Assembly: GCF_016862995.1 (NCBI RefSeq)
Contig: NZ_BOOA01000004.1
Location: forward strand, 62,001 to 126,000
From: Acrocarpospora phusangensis
GTDB taxonomy: Bacteria; Actinomycetota; Actinomycetes; Streptosporangiales; Streptosporangiaceae
DNA: 64,000 bases
Reading direction: 5' to 3'
In this document: positions 29,258-37,587 of the stretch, in pieces
How the letters are laid out: the number at the start of each line of letters is the position of its first letter
How positions within the stretch are numbered: the first letter of the stretch is position 1
Made by a program: the position numbers and the translations under genes
The notes under the pieces: model-generated
Seen by the model: the letters and a program-made list of their open reading frames with translations, nothing else
What the model was told of the DNA's origin: nothing
Databases searched by the model: none

Positions 29258-29974
29258 TCAGGCGGCTTTCACGGCGCGGTGTAGGGCCACGATGCCGAGG
29301 CTGAGGTTGCGCCAGGCCACGCGGCGCCAGCCTGCGGTCTGGATGACCTGCGCCAACTCGGCCTGGTCGTACCAGTCGCGGATGGACTCCGCCAGGTACT
29401 CGTAGGAGTCGGGGTTGGAGCTGACCGCGCGGGCCACCTGCGGGAGCAGGCGCATCAGGTACTGCGTGTAGATCACGTCGAAGGTCTTCACGGTCGGGCG
29501 GGAGAACTCGCAGATCACCAGGCGCCCGCCGGGGCGGGTCACGCGCAGCAGTTCGGTCAGCGCCTGGTCCGTGTCGGCCACGTTACGGAGGCCGAAGGAG
29601 ATCGTGACCGCGTCGAAGACGCCGTCCGCGAACGGCAGCCGCAGCGCGTCGCCGGCCACGAAGGTGAGCCCGCCGCCCGACAGGCCGGAGCCGCCGTGCT
29701 TGGCGACGCCCGTGCGGAGCATGCCGAGCGAGAAGTCGCAGGCGATGGCGCGCGCGCCGAGCGTGGTGAACGCGTCGGTGGAGGTCCCGGTGCCGGCCGC
29801 CAGGTCCAGCACCAGCTCGCCGGGGCCCGCGTCCACGGCGCGTGCGGTGGCCCTGCGCCACAGCCGGTCCTGGCCCATCGACAGCACGTCGTTGACCAGG
29901 TCGTAGCGGCGTGCGGTGCGATCGAACATGGCCGCGACCTCGTGCGGCTGCTTGTCGAGGGATGCGCGCGTCAT
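29258..29974 (-). CDS. menG: Demethylmenaquinone methyltransferase
   Basis: A 238-residue SAM-dependent methyltransferase that makes the final C-methylation of demethylmenaquinone. The opening [29 protein letters not shown] is typical of the UbiE/MenG family. Motif I is [15 protein letters not shown], and [34 protein letters not shown] contains the signature RNV and post-motif III. Its neighbours include the menaquinone prenyl reductase and complex I, separated by the WhiJ-like cassette. GGAGGA lies 13 nt before the ATG, a somewhat long spacing. Confidence 0.95.
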   Translation of the reverse strand: MTRASLDKQPHEVAAMFDRTARRYDLVNDVLSMGQDRLWRRATARAVDAGPGELVLDLAAGTGTSTDAFTTLGARAIACDFSLGMLRTGVAKHGGSGLSGGGLTFVAGDALRLPFADGVFDAVTISFGLRNVADTDQALTELLRVTRPGGRLVICEFSRPTVKTFDVIYTQYLMRLLPQVARAVSSNPDSYEYLAESIRDWYDQAELAQVIQTAGWRRVAWRNLSLGIVALHRAVKAA

Positions 29975-30068
29975 GGCACGAGCATATTCCTCCGGATCAG
30001 CCCCCCGAGCCCGGGGAAGTAGCGGAACGTGAAACGACCATTACATTGCGTGTGCTAGGACTTGGGGA

Positions 30069-31298
30069 ATGCGTGCCAGAAATTTGATCGCGACATTCCT
30101 TTCGGCGGCGATGGCCGTCCCGGCCGGGCCGGCCCAGGCCGGCGTCCGGCAGTCCCGGGTGGTGTCGGCCAACCCCGTGAGCCACACCCCGCACGTGCTG
30201 GACGGGATCGTCAACGCCCTGGCCCTGGTCGGGCGGACGGTGGTGGTCGGCGGCCAGTTCAGCACGGTCAGGAACGCCGGCGGCCGGACCGAGCTGACGC
30301 GGCAGAACCTGTTCGCCTTCGACCTGGTCACCGGCCGGATCGACACCGGATTCCGGCCCCGGACGGACGGCCCGGTCTTCGCCCTCGCGGCCGGCCCCGA
30401 CGGGACCGTCTACGCCGGCGGCGCCTTCACCCGCGGCCTGGTCCGGCTGCACCTGCGCGACGGCTCCCCCGTGCGCTCCTTCACCGCCGCCAGCTACGGC
30501 GGCGAGGTCTCCAGCCTGGTGCGGCGCGGCCGCCACCTCTACGTCGGCGGCGCCTTCACCCAGATCGCCCGCGCCACCAGAACCGCCCTCGCCCGGCTGG
30601 ACGCACGTACTGGCGCGGTGGACCCCGCGTTCACCGTGACCCCCGGCGGCGGCGCCACAGGTGAGACAAAAGTCACGTCCATGGCCGTCAGCCGCGACCG
30701 CCTGGTCCTGGACGGCTCCTTCACCACCCTCGACGGCCTCCCCCGGCCGCAACTCGGCGTGATCGATCTGACCACCGGCAAGGTGGCCGACTGGCACACC
30801 GACGCGTACGCCGCGGAGTGCCTGGCGGTCTTCCCGTCCTATGTCCGTGGATTGGATCTCTCCCCGGACGGCTCCTATTTCGTGGTCGTCACCACCGGCG
30901 GACCGGCTCCGCGTACGCGCAAGCTGTGCGACACCGCGGCGCGCTTCGAAACGTACGCGAAAGGGAACAAGATTCGTCCGACCTGGGTGAATCACACCGG
31001 CGGCGACTCGCTGTATTCCGTGGCCGTCACCGGCGCGGCCGTCTATGTCGGCGGGCATCAGCGCTGGCTGGACAACCCGTACGGGTCTGACACCGCGGGT
31101 AAGGGCGCCGTGCCCAGGGAAGGCATCGGCGCCATCCATCCGATCACCGGGAAGGCGCTCGACTGGAATCCGACTCGGGCTCGGGGAATCGGGGTGAAAG
31201 CGTTTCTCCCGGTAAAGAAAGGTCTTTTGGTGGGAAGCGACACGACGCGGCTCGGACGTGAGTACCATGCCCGCATCGGAATGTTCCCGATGCCCTAG
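30069..31298 (+). CDS. Secreted beta-propeller protein of unknown function
   Basis: A 409-residue exported protein with a signal peptide (MRARNLIATFLSAAMAVPAGPAQAG). It is built of repeated strands with the pattern V.VGG.FT.......R..LA..D..TG...P.F (VVVGGQFSTV, VYAGGAFTRG, LYVGGAFTQI, VLDGSFTTLD, VYVGGHQRWL), as in delta-60 or kelch-like propellers common in actinobacteria. The terminal ITGKALDWNPTRARGIGVKAF strand is typical of this set. The function is unknown, and an extracellular scaffold or hydrolase-associated role is only a guess. AGGA lies 8 nt before ATG 30069. Its last 4 bp overlap the DUF4229 gene end. Confidence 0.85.
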   Translation: MRARNLIATFLSAAMAVPAGPAQAGVRQSRVVSANPVSHTPHVLDGIVNALALVGRTVVVGGQFSTVRNAGGRTELTRQNLFAFDLVTGRIDTGFRPRTDGPVFALAAGPDGTVYAGGAFTRGLVRLHLRDGSPVRSFTAASYGGEVSSLVRRGRHLYVGGAFTQIARATRTALARLDARTGAVDPAFTVTPGGGATGETKVTSMAVSRDRLVLDGSFTTLDGLPRPQLGVIDLTTGKVADWHTDAYAAECLAVFPSYVRGLDLSPDGSYFVVVTTGGPAPRTRKLCDTAARFETYAKGNKIRPTWVNHTGGDSLYSVAVTGAAVYVGGHQRWLDNPYGSDTAGKGAVPREGIGAIHPITGKALDWNPTRARGIGVKAFLPVKKGLLVGSDTTRLGREYHARIGMFPMP

Positions 31299-31501
31299 CC
31301 CTCGGGCAGCCGGCGTCGCTCACTGATCCGCGTACTGACCTCGTCACGTTGCTTTGACAGCAGAACGTAACTGGCCAGCCCGCTGACCAAGAACGCCACG
31401 GCCAGCAGCGCGTAAGTGCGTAGGCCGAGCAGATAGAGCACGCCCAAGGCAACGGCGAACAAGCCCAGGCGGGAGAGGGTGTAAACGATAACCGCGCGCA
31501 C
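31295..31501 (-). CDS. DUF4229 small membrane protein
   Basis: A 68-residue protein with two membrane helices (YTLSRLGLFAVALGVLYLLG and YALLAVAFLVSGLASYVLL) joined by a short loop. A basic hydrophilic tail (SKQRDEVSTRISERRR) follows. This matches DUF4229, a short actinobacterial family of unknown function. It is convergent with the propeller gene and divergent from bldC across a 258-bp gap that I read as regulatory region. Confidence 0.85.
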   Translation of the reverse strand: MRAVIVYTLSRLGLFAVALGVLYLLGLRTYALLAVAFLVSGLASYVLLSKQRDEVSTRISERRRLPEG

Positions 31502-31759
31502 AGCGTCGAGGTTACGTCACTCTCACGTATCGCGGACTCTCTTCGCATCCGTCGCGAGCACTGCTAGGGTTCCCATCACGGCGCTTTCGTAAAGAAACAC
31601 CCATGAGCGCCCCAAAGAGGCTCTATCATATAACAATCGGGCACTGAGCCGGTAACAACCCGTGATCTTCTCTGAAAACCACGGATAAATCAGGCTTCGC
31701 TCGGCACACTGGTTACCTGTCCGCCCGCTGCAGGACGCGGGATGCGAGGGGGAGAGATT

Positions 31760-31981
31760 GTGGAGAGTAGCAGCGAGCGACTGCTGACCCCTGGAGAGGT
31801 TGCCGCCCTCTTCCGGGTCGACCCGAAGACCGTGACACGCTGGGCCGCGGCGGGGCGAATCAGCAGCATCCGTACCCCCGGAGGGCATCGGCGATTCCGC
31901 GAGTCGGAAGTACACGCCCTCCTGCGCGGAGAGGAAGTCCTGACGGCCGACCGGCCTAACGGCGACTCCCCGCGAGTCTGA
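31760..31981 (+). CDS. bldC: BldC-type developmental DNA-binding protein
   Basis: A 73-residue MerR-like winged-helix protein almost identical in its core to Streptomyces BldC: LLTPGEVAALFRVDPKTVTRWAAAG, then IRTPGGHRRFRESEVHALLRG. BldC binds direct repeats cooperatively and controls the onset of aerial development. GTG 31760 gives the length closest to known BldC and has GGGGGAG just upstream; ATG 31742 is the alternative. It is monocistronic, with a strong hairpin after it. The 230 bp upstream are AT-richer than the surroundings, as expected for a regulated promoter. Confidence 0.93.
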   Translation: MESSSERLLTPGEVAALFRVDPKTVTRWAAAGRISSIRTPGGHRRFRESEVHALLRGEEVLTADRPNGDSPRV

Positions 31982-32032
31982 CGCACCACTGCACCACGAG
32001 CATCACCAGCATGTGAAAAATGACCAGCTGTT

Positions 32033-32067
32033 GGTGATCCTGCGACCCCCGGAGGCGCAGGGTCACC
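32033..32067 (+). terminator. Hairpin terminator after bldC
   Basis: GGTGATCCTGCG (32033-32044) pairs with CGCAGGGTCACC (32056-32067), 12 bp with a single G-U pair and an 11-nt loop, 52 bp after the bldC stop. It is followed by a short AT-rich stretch (GGGTTATTTA). Confidence 0.65.
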
Positions 32068-32184
32068 GGGTTATTTACACGAACAGTTACGCAGCAGTGG
32101 ATCTCTCCACCACCCCCAGGACACCTCCACTCGCCGACCCCGACCGGTCACCCCTCGGCCCAGGGTCACACCCCGTCACGGGTT

Positions 32185-32421
32185 TCACTCAAGCTCGGAC
32201 TTGTACGCCAGGAACTCCTGCTCCAGCGCGTCGTTTTCCTCTTGCCAGCGACGCCGCCGGGAGGCTTCCTCCTCCTCGGTGATGGACTCCGGGAGCCACT
32301 GGTCGTAGTCCGGCTCGCCTGGCGCGATCTCGACGTACGCGTTGCCGATCAGGCGCCCGTCATCGCTGGTCAACGACTGCGGCACCCGCAGTGTCCCGTC
32401 AGCGAGCCGGATCACGAACAT
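32185..32421 (-). CDS. Small acidic protein paired with the metallopeptidase gene
   Basis: A 78-residue protein of unknown family. Residues 1-45 look like a small beta domain (MFVIRLADGTLRVPQSLTSD, then IGNAYVEIAPGEPDYDQW). Residues 46-78 form an acidic amphipathic helix or coiled coil (ITEEEEASRRRRWQEENDAL). ATG 32421 lies 11 bp after the metallopeptidase stop, so both genes are cotranscribed; AGGTGG provides a modest ribosome-binding site. A partner, chaperone or inhibitor of the upstream protein is possible. The open frame 5' of 32421 is shadow of the neighbouring gene. Confidence 0.75.
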   Translation of the reverse strand: MFVIRLADGTLRVPQSLTSDDGRLIGNAYVEIAPGEPDYDQWLPESITEEEEASRRRRWQEENDALEQEFLAYKSELE

Positions 32422-32432
32422 TGTCAGACCAC

Positions 32433-33308
32433 CTAGATTCCGTAGCGTCTGTTGAAGAAGAGCATGACGTTGAGTGCGGTCCGGGTGTTCCCGCCGAGCA
32501 TGTCCACCAGGGCTGGACGCTGCCGCGACGCGATGGCCGCGAAGGCGTCGGCGAAGAACTCCTTCCGGCCGAGCGTGCCCGGCTGCTTGTGGAACGCCGA
32601 CGCGAGTAACGGACGGCATTCCTCGTAGAGTGCGGCGAACTCCGGTGAGTCCGAAACCCACTCTCCCGGAAGCGCGTCCACGTCGTCCAGCGCATGCCCG
32701 ACTTCGTGCATCATCACATCAGGTGTCGGAGATGGCCGATCTCCTACGACGATCTTGCGGTCGCCGTACGCGCCCGCGCAGATGTCCCAGGTCGCGCGGC
32801 CCGACGGCAGCGGGGCACCGCGTAAGTACCCCATGTCGTCCAGGTCCGGGACCCCGCCCCGCCCGACGTAGATCCCGTCGAGCCCGGTGGCGAGCAGCTC
32901 CTTGAGCCGGTCCGGCAGCCGGGCCAGGCTGTCCACGGCCCGTACGGCGTCCGGTGACGGCGGCCCGTCCTGCGCGTCCCACTGGCGGTACAGGACACGT
33001 TCCAGCGCCCCGCAGTGCCGCCTCCCATCCCTCGTGTCCGGCCGGTCGGGACGATGCGGCGCGGCCCTGGCCGGCAGATCGTCCAGTTCGAAGTCGCGCC
33101 AGGTGTACTGCGGCCGGTCCACCACGGGGGCGGTCACGGCCATCCTGCGCTCGACGTGCATCTCCGGGTGCGTCTCGGGGTGCTTCTCGGGATGCTTCTC
33201 AGCGGTCTCAACCCCACGGTAAGGCGACGCGTAGGTGGCCCCCACCTGGCCCCGCTGCCACCACCGGGTCCCTCGCCGGTGGCGGCCTCTATCGCCCTGC
33301 TGCGCCAT
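32433..33308 (-). CDS. Putative zinc metallopeptidase (HEVGH) with charged N-terminus
   Basis: A 291-residue protein. The zincin motif HEVGHALDD at 201-209 supplies two His ligands and the catalytic Glu. EFFADAF at 250-256 is placed like the third-ligand helix of gluzincins of the anthrax-lethal-factor-like group. The preceding AGAYGDRKIVVGD strand fits that fold. Residues 1-60 are basic and disordered, with a His/Glu/Pro repeat (EKHPEKHPETHPEMH, about 38-51). No signal peptide is visible. GAGAGG lies 4 nt before ATG 33308. The target is unknown, and toxin, effector or housekeeping protease roles are all open. Confidence 0.75.
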   Translation of the reverse strand: MAQQGDRGRHRRGTRWWQRGQVGATYASPYRGVETAEKHPEKHPETHPEMHVERRMAVTAPVVDRPQYTWRDFELDDLPARAAPHRPDRPDTRDGRRHCGALERVLYRQWDAQDGPPSPDAVRAVDSLARLPDRLKELLATGLDGIYVGRGGVPDLDDMGYLRGAPLPSGRATWDICAGAYGDRKIVVGDRPSPTPDVMMHEVGHALDDVDALPGEWVSDSPEFAALYEECRPLLASAFHKQPGTLGRKEFFADAFAAIASRQRPALVDMLGGNTRTALNVMLFFNRRYGI

Positions 33309-33438
33309 CGCACCTCTCTCTGTGTCGGGAAGGTGCTTGTACCCGCACTACCGTACGATGCCGTTCTGCCGCAGTCATCCCCAATGATGTACGGCTATCG
33401 CGATGAAACCCCGTTGATCAGACCGCATCGTCTACCGT

Positions 33439-33747
33439 GTGGACATGGCTAACGTGATTGTCGGTCTGGCGTTGCTGGCCTTCTGGCTCTACTGCCTCTT
33501 CGACGTGATCACGACCCCGGCCGAGCTCATCCGGGGGCTGCCGAAGGGCATGTGGGTGCTCATCGCGGCCGTGCCGGCCATCGGAGGGCTGCTGTGGCTG
33601 CTGGCGGGACGGCCGCCGATGACGGCCATGGCGGCGGGCGTGCCGGAGGAGGAGGCCGAGGAGGCGCCGCCGCCGGGGCCGCGCGGGCCCGACGACGACC
33701 CGGAGTTCCTGCGGAACCTGGAGCGCCGCCTGCGGGACGAGGACTGA
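33439..33747 (+). CDS. PLDc_N-domain small membrane protein
   Basis: A 102-residue protein with two membrane helices: ANVIVGLALLAFWLYCLFDV and MWVLIAAVPAIGGLLWLLAG. The intervening ITTPAELIRGLPKG fits the PLDc_N (phospholipase D nuclease N-terminal) family found as stand-alone actinobacterial proteins. A Pro/Glu-rich cytoplasmic tail ends in FLRNLERRLRDED. No catalytic domain is attached. GTG 33439 or ATG 33445 could be used; neither has a strong ribosome-binding site. It is convergent with ccsB. Confidence 0.8.
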   Translation: MDMANVIVGLALLAFWLYCLFDVITTPAELIRGLPKGMWVLIAAVPAIGGLLWLLAGRPPMTAMAAGVPEEEAEEAPPPGPRGPDDDPEFLRNLERRLRDED

Positions 33748-33757
33748 GCCGACCGGG

Positions 33758-34669
33758 CTACTTCACGTCGGCGTAGGAGTGCAGGCCGCCGAAGAAGATG
33801 TTCACGCCCACCAGGTTGAACAGCAGGCAGCCGAACGCCACCAGGGAGACGATGAGGGCGGCCTTGCCCTTCCAGCCGGCCGTGGCCCGCGCGTGCAGGT
33901 AGGCCGCGTACGCCACCCACGTGATGAACGCCCAGACCTCCTTGGGGTCCCAGTTCCAGTAGCGGCCCCAGGCCTTGTCGGCCCAGAGGGCGCCGGAGAT
34001 GACGGCGAACGTCCAGATCGGGAAGCCGATCACGATCACCCGGTGCGCGACCCGCTCCAGGTCGGCGAGGGCGGGCAGCCGGGACGGGCCCTCCCGGCGG
34101 ACCAGGTAGAGCACGGCGGCGACCCCGCCCACCGTGAACAGGCCGCTGGCCGCGATGGCCGCGGTCACGTGGATGGCCACCCAGTACGAGTCCAGCGCCG
34201 GCACCACCGGCCCCGCCTGCGTGTACAGCACCCGGACGCTGAACCCGAGCCCGACCGCGGCGATCACGCTCACGAACGCGCCCAGGAACCGGACCGGGTA
34301 GCGCAGCTGCATGAACAGGTACACGGTCACCGCGGCGAGGATCATCGCCACCACGAACTCGTACATGTTGCCCCACGGCCAGCGTTCGACCGCGAGGCCC
34401 CGGGTCAGCGTGGCCGTCAGGTTGGCGGCCCAGCCGATCCAGCTCAGCCCGACCGCGTACCGCCCGGCGCGTACGGCCCAGGCGACCGGCTCGGTGGCCG
34501 TGGTCTCCTGGGTGACCGTGGTTCCGTCGCTGGCCACCAGTTCCCTGACCTGGACCGGCCGGGTGGCGTACGCGAGTTCGAGGGCGTACCCGACCATGGC
34601 GGCCAGGTAGAGCAGGATGGTGGCCAGGATGAGCTGGTCGCTCAGCGTGGCCAGAGTGTCAGCGGTCAT
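33758..34669 (-). CDS. ccsB: Cytochrome c biogenesis protein CcsB (ResC)
   Basis: A 303-residue haem-handling membrane protein with about eight helices, half of the System II (Ccs/Res) cytochrome c synthase. The diagnostic WWD-type sequence WNWDPKEVWAFITW (near residue 245) lies beside conserved His residues in the flanking helices. Together with ResB it moves haem across the membrane and attaches it to apocytochromes. ATG 34669 overlaps the resB end by 11 bp. It is the last gene of the resA-ccdA-resB-ccsB operon. Confidence 0.95.
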   Translation of the reverse strand: MTADTLATLSDQLILATILLYLAAMVGYALELAYATRPVQVRELVASDGTTVTQETTATEPVAWAVRAGRYAVGLSWIGWAANLTATLTRGLAVERWPWGNMYEFVVAMILAAVTVYLFMQLRYPVRFLGAFVSVIAAVGLGFSVRVLYTQAGPVVPALDSYWVAIHVTAAIAASGLFTVGGVAAVLYLVRREGPSRLPALADLERVAHRVIVIGFPIWTFAVISGALWADKAWGRYWNWDPKEVWAFITWVAYAAYLHARATAGWKGKAALIVSLVAFGCLLFNLVGVNIFFGGLHSYADVK

Positions 34670-36209
34670 CCGGGACTCCTGAACGGGGGTTGAGCGAGGC
34701 GACGATCTCGGCGAACTCGTCGGTGAAGTTCGACCCCTCGGTGCGGGACAATCCTCCCACCGTGACCTGTCCGTCCTTCATCCGCACCCAGACGCGGCGG
34801 CGGCGGACGGTCAGCGACAGCACCAGGCCGATGACGGCGGCGATCGAGGCCAGCAGCGCGGGCATGCGCCCCGGATCGTACGTGGTCTGGAGCGAGATCC
34901 ACTCCTTGACCCCAGTGAACTCGATCTTCCCGGCGCCGTCCGGCAGGTCGAGGGACTGGCCCACGGCCAGCGGGCGCGGCTGCTCGGTCATCGTGCCAAG
35001 CGGTTTGAGGTTCTTGTGCGCGCCCAGGTCGTAGACCGACTGCGGCACGCCGGAGTCCAGGCCGAGGTCGCCGGAGAACGGCCAGATCTGCACGGTCGGG
35101 TTGGCGGCCCCCGGGAAGACCGAGATCCACTCCTCGCCGACCGGCAGCGTGGACGGCAGGAACCGGCCCAGGAAGGCCAGCTGCTGCGGCCGCGCGTCCG
35201 GCACCTTGATCACGCACTCGGACTCGTACGTCGAGGTGTTGCTGGTCAGGCACGGCACCGGGCCCTCGTACGCGACCTGCCCCTTCCCGTCGGTCACCCG
35301 GAAGACGGGCGCGTAGCCGTGGCCGATCAGGTAGGTCAGCGTGCCGTTGACGTCCAGCGGCTCGTTGACCCGCAGATCGACCGTACGCTCCGGGGCGCCG
35401 GGGGCGTCCAGGACGCTGAGCTTGGCGGAGTAGGTGAGCGGCTGGCCGACCTTCTCGTGGCCCGGCCCGATGTAGGTGGCCTGGAAGTCGGTGAGCCGGA
35501 ACGAGAACGGCTCCAGCGACTCGGCGTTGACGGAGGCGCCGGGCGAGTAGCGGTCGTAGGCGGCCACGGTGTTGGCGAAGCCGTCGCCTTCGACCACCAG
35601 GACGTTGCCCTTGTAGCCGTACAGGCTGCCGGCGCCGACGGCGAGGAGCAGGACCAGCAGGGAGACGTGGAAGACCAGGTTGCCGGTCTCGCGCAGGTGG
35701 CCCTTCTCGGCGGCCACCCAGTCGGGGCCGGTGTCGACCCGGAACCGGCGCTTCCTGAGCGCGGCCGCCGCGCCCGCGACGTCGAGATCGGCGGCGAACT
35801 CGGCGTGGTGCGGCAGCCGGAGCAGGTTGCGCGGGGCCGCCGGGGGCCTGCGGCGGATCTCTTTGAGGTGGGCGAGCGTACGCGGCAGCACGCAGCCGAT
35901 CAGCGACAGGAACAGCAGCAGGTAGATGGCCGCGAACCAGGGCGAGCGGAAGACGTCGAAGAGCCAGAACCGGTCCAGCCACTCGGCCTTGACCCGGTCG
36001 TCGGCGAAGTAGCGGGCCACCTGGCCGGGGTCCACGGCGCGCTGCGGGAAGACCGAGCCGGGCACGGAGGCCAGCGCGAACAGGAACAGCAGGATGAGCG
36101 CGGTACGCATCGAGGTGAGCGTGCGCCAGCCCCAGCGCAGCCAGCCCACCACCCCGAGCCCCACCGGCTTGGGCGCGGCCTTCTGGTCCTGCTGGTCGGT
36201 CACGGTCAT
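34659..36209 (-). CDS. resB: Cytochrome c biogenesis protein ResB (Ccs1)
   Basis: A 516-residue membrane protein, the other half of the System II cytochrome c synthase. It has three N-terminal helices (from GWLRWGWRTLTSMRTALILLF), a large extracytoplasmic domain containing WISVFPGAANPTVQIWPF, and a last helix near residue 455 (LASIAAVIGLVLSLTV). Conserved family segments include FDVFRSPWFAAIYLLLFLSL. ATG 36209 shares one base with the ccdA stop (TGATG), indicating coupled translation. Confidence 0.95.
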   Translation of the reverse strand: MTVTDQQDQKAAPKPVGLGVVGWLRWGWRTLTSMRTALILLFLFALASVPGSVFPQRAVDPGQVARYFADDRVKAEWLDRFWLFDVFRSPWFAAIYLLLFLSLIGCVLPRTLAHLKEIRRRPPAAPRNLLRLPHHAEFAADLDVAGAAAALRKRRFRVDTGPDWVAAEKGHLRETGNLVFHVSLLVLLLAVGAGSLYGYKGNVLVVEGDGFANTVAAYDRYSPGASVNAESLEPFSFRLTDFQATYIGPGHEKVGQPLTYSAKLSVLDAPGAPERTVDLRVNEPLDVNGTLTYLIGHGYAPVFRVTDGKGQVAYEGPVPCLTSNTSTYESECVIKVPDARPQQLAFLGRFLPSTLPVGEEWISVFPGAANPTVQIWPFSGDLGLDSGVPQSVYDLGAHKNLKPLGTMTEQPRPLAVGQSLDLPDGAGKIEFTGVKEWISLQTTYDPGRMPALLASIAAVIGLVLSLTVRRRRVWVRMKDGQVTVGGLSRTEGSNFTDEFAEIVASLNPRSGVPDDR

Positions 36210-36937
36210 CAGATCACCGGCTCGAATCCGCCCACCCAGCCCTGCAGGCCGGCGATGAGCTCACCCCACAGGCCGGTGACGAGCAGCAGCCCGACGGCCA
36301 CCAGCATCCCGCCGCCCACCCGGGTGATCAGTTGGGAGTGGCGGCGGACCGCCCGGAACGTGTGCAGGGCCCTGCGGTAGGCGAGTCCGGCCAGGATGAA
36401 CGGCAGGCCGAGGCCCAGGGCGTACCCGAAAGCCAGGAGGGCGCCGCGGGCGGCGCTGCCCTGGTCGACGGAGAGGGTGAGCACGACCGCCAGGGTGGGG
36501 CCGATGCACGGGGTCCAGCCGAGGCCGAAGACGATGCCGAGCAGCGGGGCGCCCGCCAGGCCGGCGGCGGGCAGCTTGTGGATGCGGAAGTCGCGCTGGA
36601 GCCCGGGGATGAGCCCGAGGAAGGCGAGCCCGAGCACGATGGTGAGCGCGCCCAGCACCTTGGTGATGATCTCGGCGTTGCCGAGCATGGCCGCGCCGAG
36701 GCCGCCGAAGAGGGCGCCGCCGAGCACGAAGACCAGCGCGAACCCGAGCACGAACAGGCCGGTGCCCAGCACCAGCGTGCGCCGGCGCGGGTCGGCGCTC
36801 ATGCCCGTCACGTACGACAGATAGCCCGGCACCAGCGGCAGCACGCACGGCGAGAGGAACGAGACCAGGCCCGCCAGCAGCGCGATCGGCATCGCGACCA
36901 GCAGCGAGCCCGAGGCCACCGTCTCAGCGAGGTTCAC
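36209..36937 (-). CDS. ccdA: Thiol-disulfide relay membrane protein CcdA
   Basis: A 242-residue, six-helix DsbD-family protein that carries reducing equivalents from cytoplasmic thioredoxin to ResA outside the membrane. The first redox Cys31 is in SFLSPCVLPLVPGYLSY and the second in GWTPCIGPTLAVVL. GTG 36937 overlaps the resA end by 14 bp. Order and motif spacing are normal for actinobacterial System II operons. Confidence 0.95.
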   Translation of the reverse strand: MNLAETVASGSLLVAMPIALLAGLVSFLSPCVLPLVPGYLSYVTGMSADPRRRTLVLGTGLFVLGFALVFVLGGALFGGLGAAMLGNAEIITKVLGALTIVLGLAFLGLIPGLQRDFRIHKLPAAGLAGAPLLGIVFGLGWTPCIGPTLAVVLTLSVDQGSAARGALLAFGYALGLGLPFILAGLAYRRALHTFRAVRRHSQLITRVGGGMLVAVGLLLVTGLWGELIAGLQGWVGGFEPVI

Positions 36938-37493
36938 TGCTCACCTTCGTGACGGCGTCGAGGAGCGCCTGGTACTTGACCCCGCCCAGCGCCCGCGCGG
37001 CGATCTTCCCGTGCCTGTCGATGATCAGCGTGGACGGGATGGCGGCCGGCGGCACGGTGCCCTGGAAACCGAGCAGCACCTGCCCCTGCTGGTCGTGGAT
37101 GCTCGGGTAGCCCGGCTCCATGGCCCGGTCGTAGGCGAGCGCGGCCGTCTTCTGGTCCTTGAAGTTGACCCCGAGGAACTCCACGCCCGACGCCTTGGTC
37201 CGGGCGGCGACGTCCTTCAGGATCGGTCCCTCGGCCCGGCAGGGCGCGCACCAGGACGCCCAGAAGTTGAGGACGACGACCTTGTCCTTGGCCAGCCCGG
37301 CGGTGGCCCCGTCCAGGGACTGCCCTTCGACCGCGGGCGCGGCCTTCCGCTCCCCCGCCGGAAATATCTGGATCTTCCCGTCGCCAGGGATGAATCGCGT
37401 ATCCCCCGATTCGGGCTGCCCGGAACTCTGCGTGCCCGCGCAGCCCGCCAGCACGACGGCGGCGAGCGCGATGACGAGGGGCTTGGCAGGCAT
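36924..37493 (-). CDS. resA: Thioredoxin-like lipoprotein ResA
   Basis: A 189-residue extracytoplasmic thiol-disulfide reductase. The signal ends in a lipobox (VVLAGC, Cys18), so the protein is probably membrane-anchored. The thioredoxin active site is FWASWCAPCRAEGP with Cys82 and Cys85, followed by FLGVNFKDQ and the cis-Pro region PSTLIIDRHGKI. It keeps apocytochrome c cysteines reduced for haem attachment. It is the first gene of the operon; two symmetric sequence elements precede it. Confidence 0.95.
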   Translation of the reverse strand: MPAKPLVIALAAVVLAGCAGTQSSGQPESGDTRFIPGDGKIQIFPAGERKAAPAVEGQSLDGATAGLAKDKVVVLNFWASWCAPCRAEGPILKDVAARTKASGVEFLGVNFKDQKTAALAYDRAMEPGYPSIHDQQGQVLLGFQGTVPPAAIPSTLIIDRHGKIAARALGGVKYQALLDAVTKVSSEPR

Positions 37494-37508
37494 CGGAGAA
37501 CGATCTCC

Positions 37509-37544
37509 TAGTACTACGTCCAGTAGAGCAACGTCACTCTACTG
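37509..37544. promoter_or_regulatory. Candidate operator before the resA operon
   Basis: CAGTAGAG (37521-37528) and CTCTACTG (37537-37544) form a perfect 8-bp dyad with an 8-nt centre, 28-51 bp before ATG 37493. A second palindrome TAGTACTA lies at 37509-37516. The symmetry and placement fit a repressor site; the regulator is unknown. Confidence 0.5.
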
Positions 37545-37587
37545 CGTCACACCACCGCCCCCGGAACGGGGTTGAGCCGTACGCCGC

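Noticed and set aside
29008-29284. Small open frames in the gap between the WhiJ-like gene and menG
   Set aside because: They follow the hairpin sequences, lack codon bias and have no plausible start sites.
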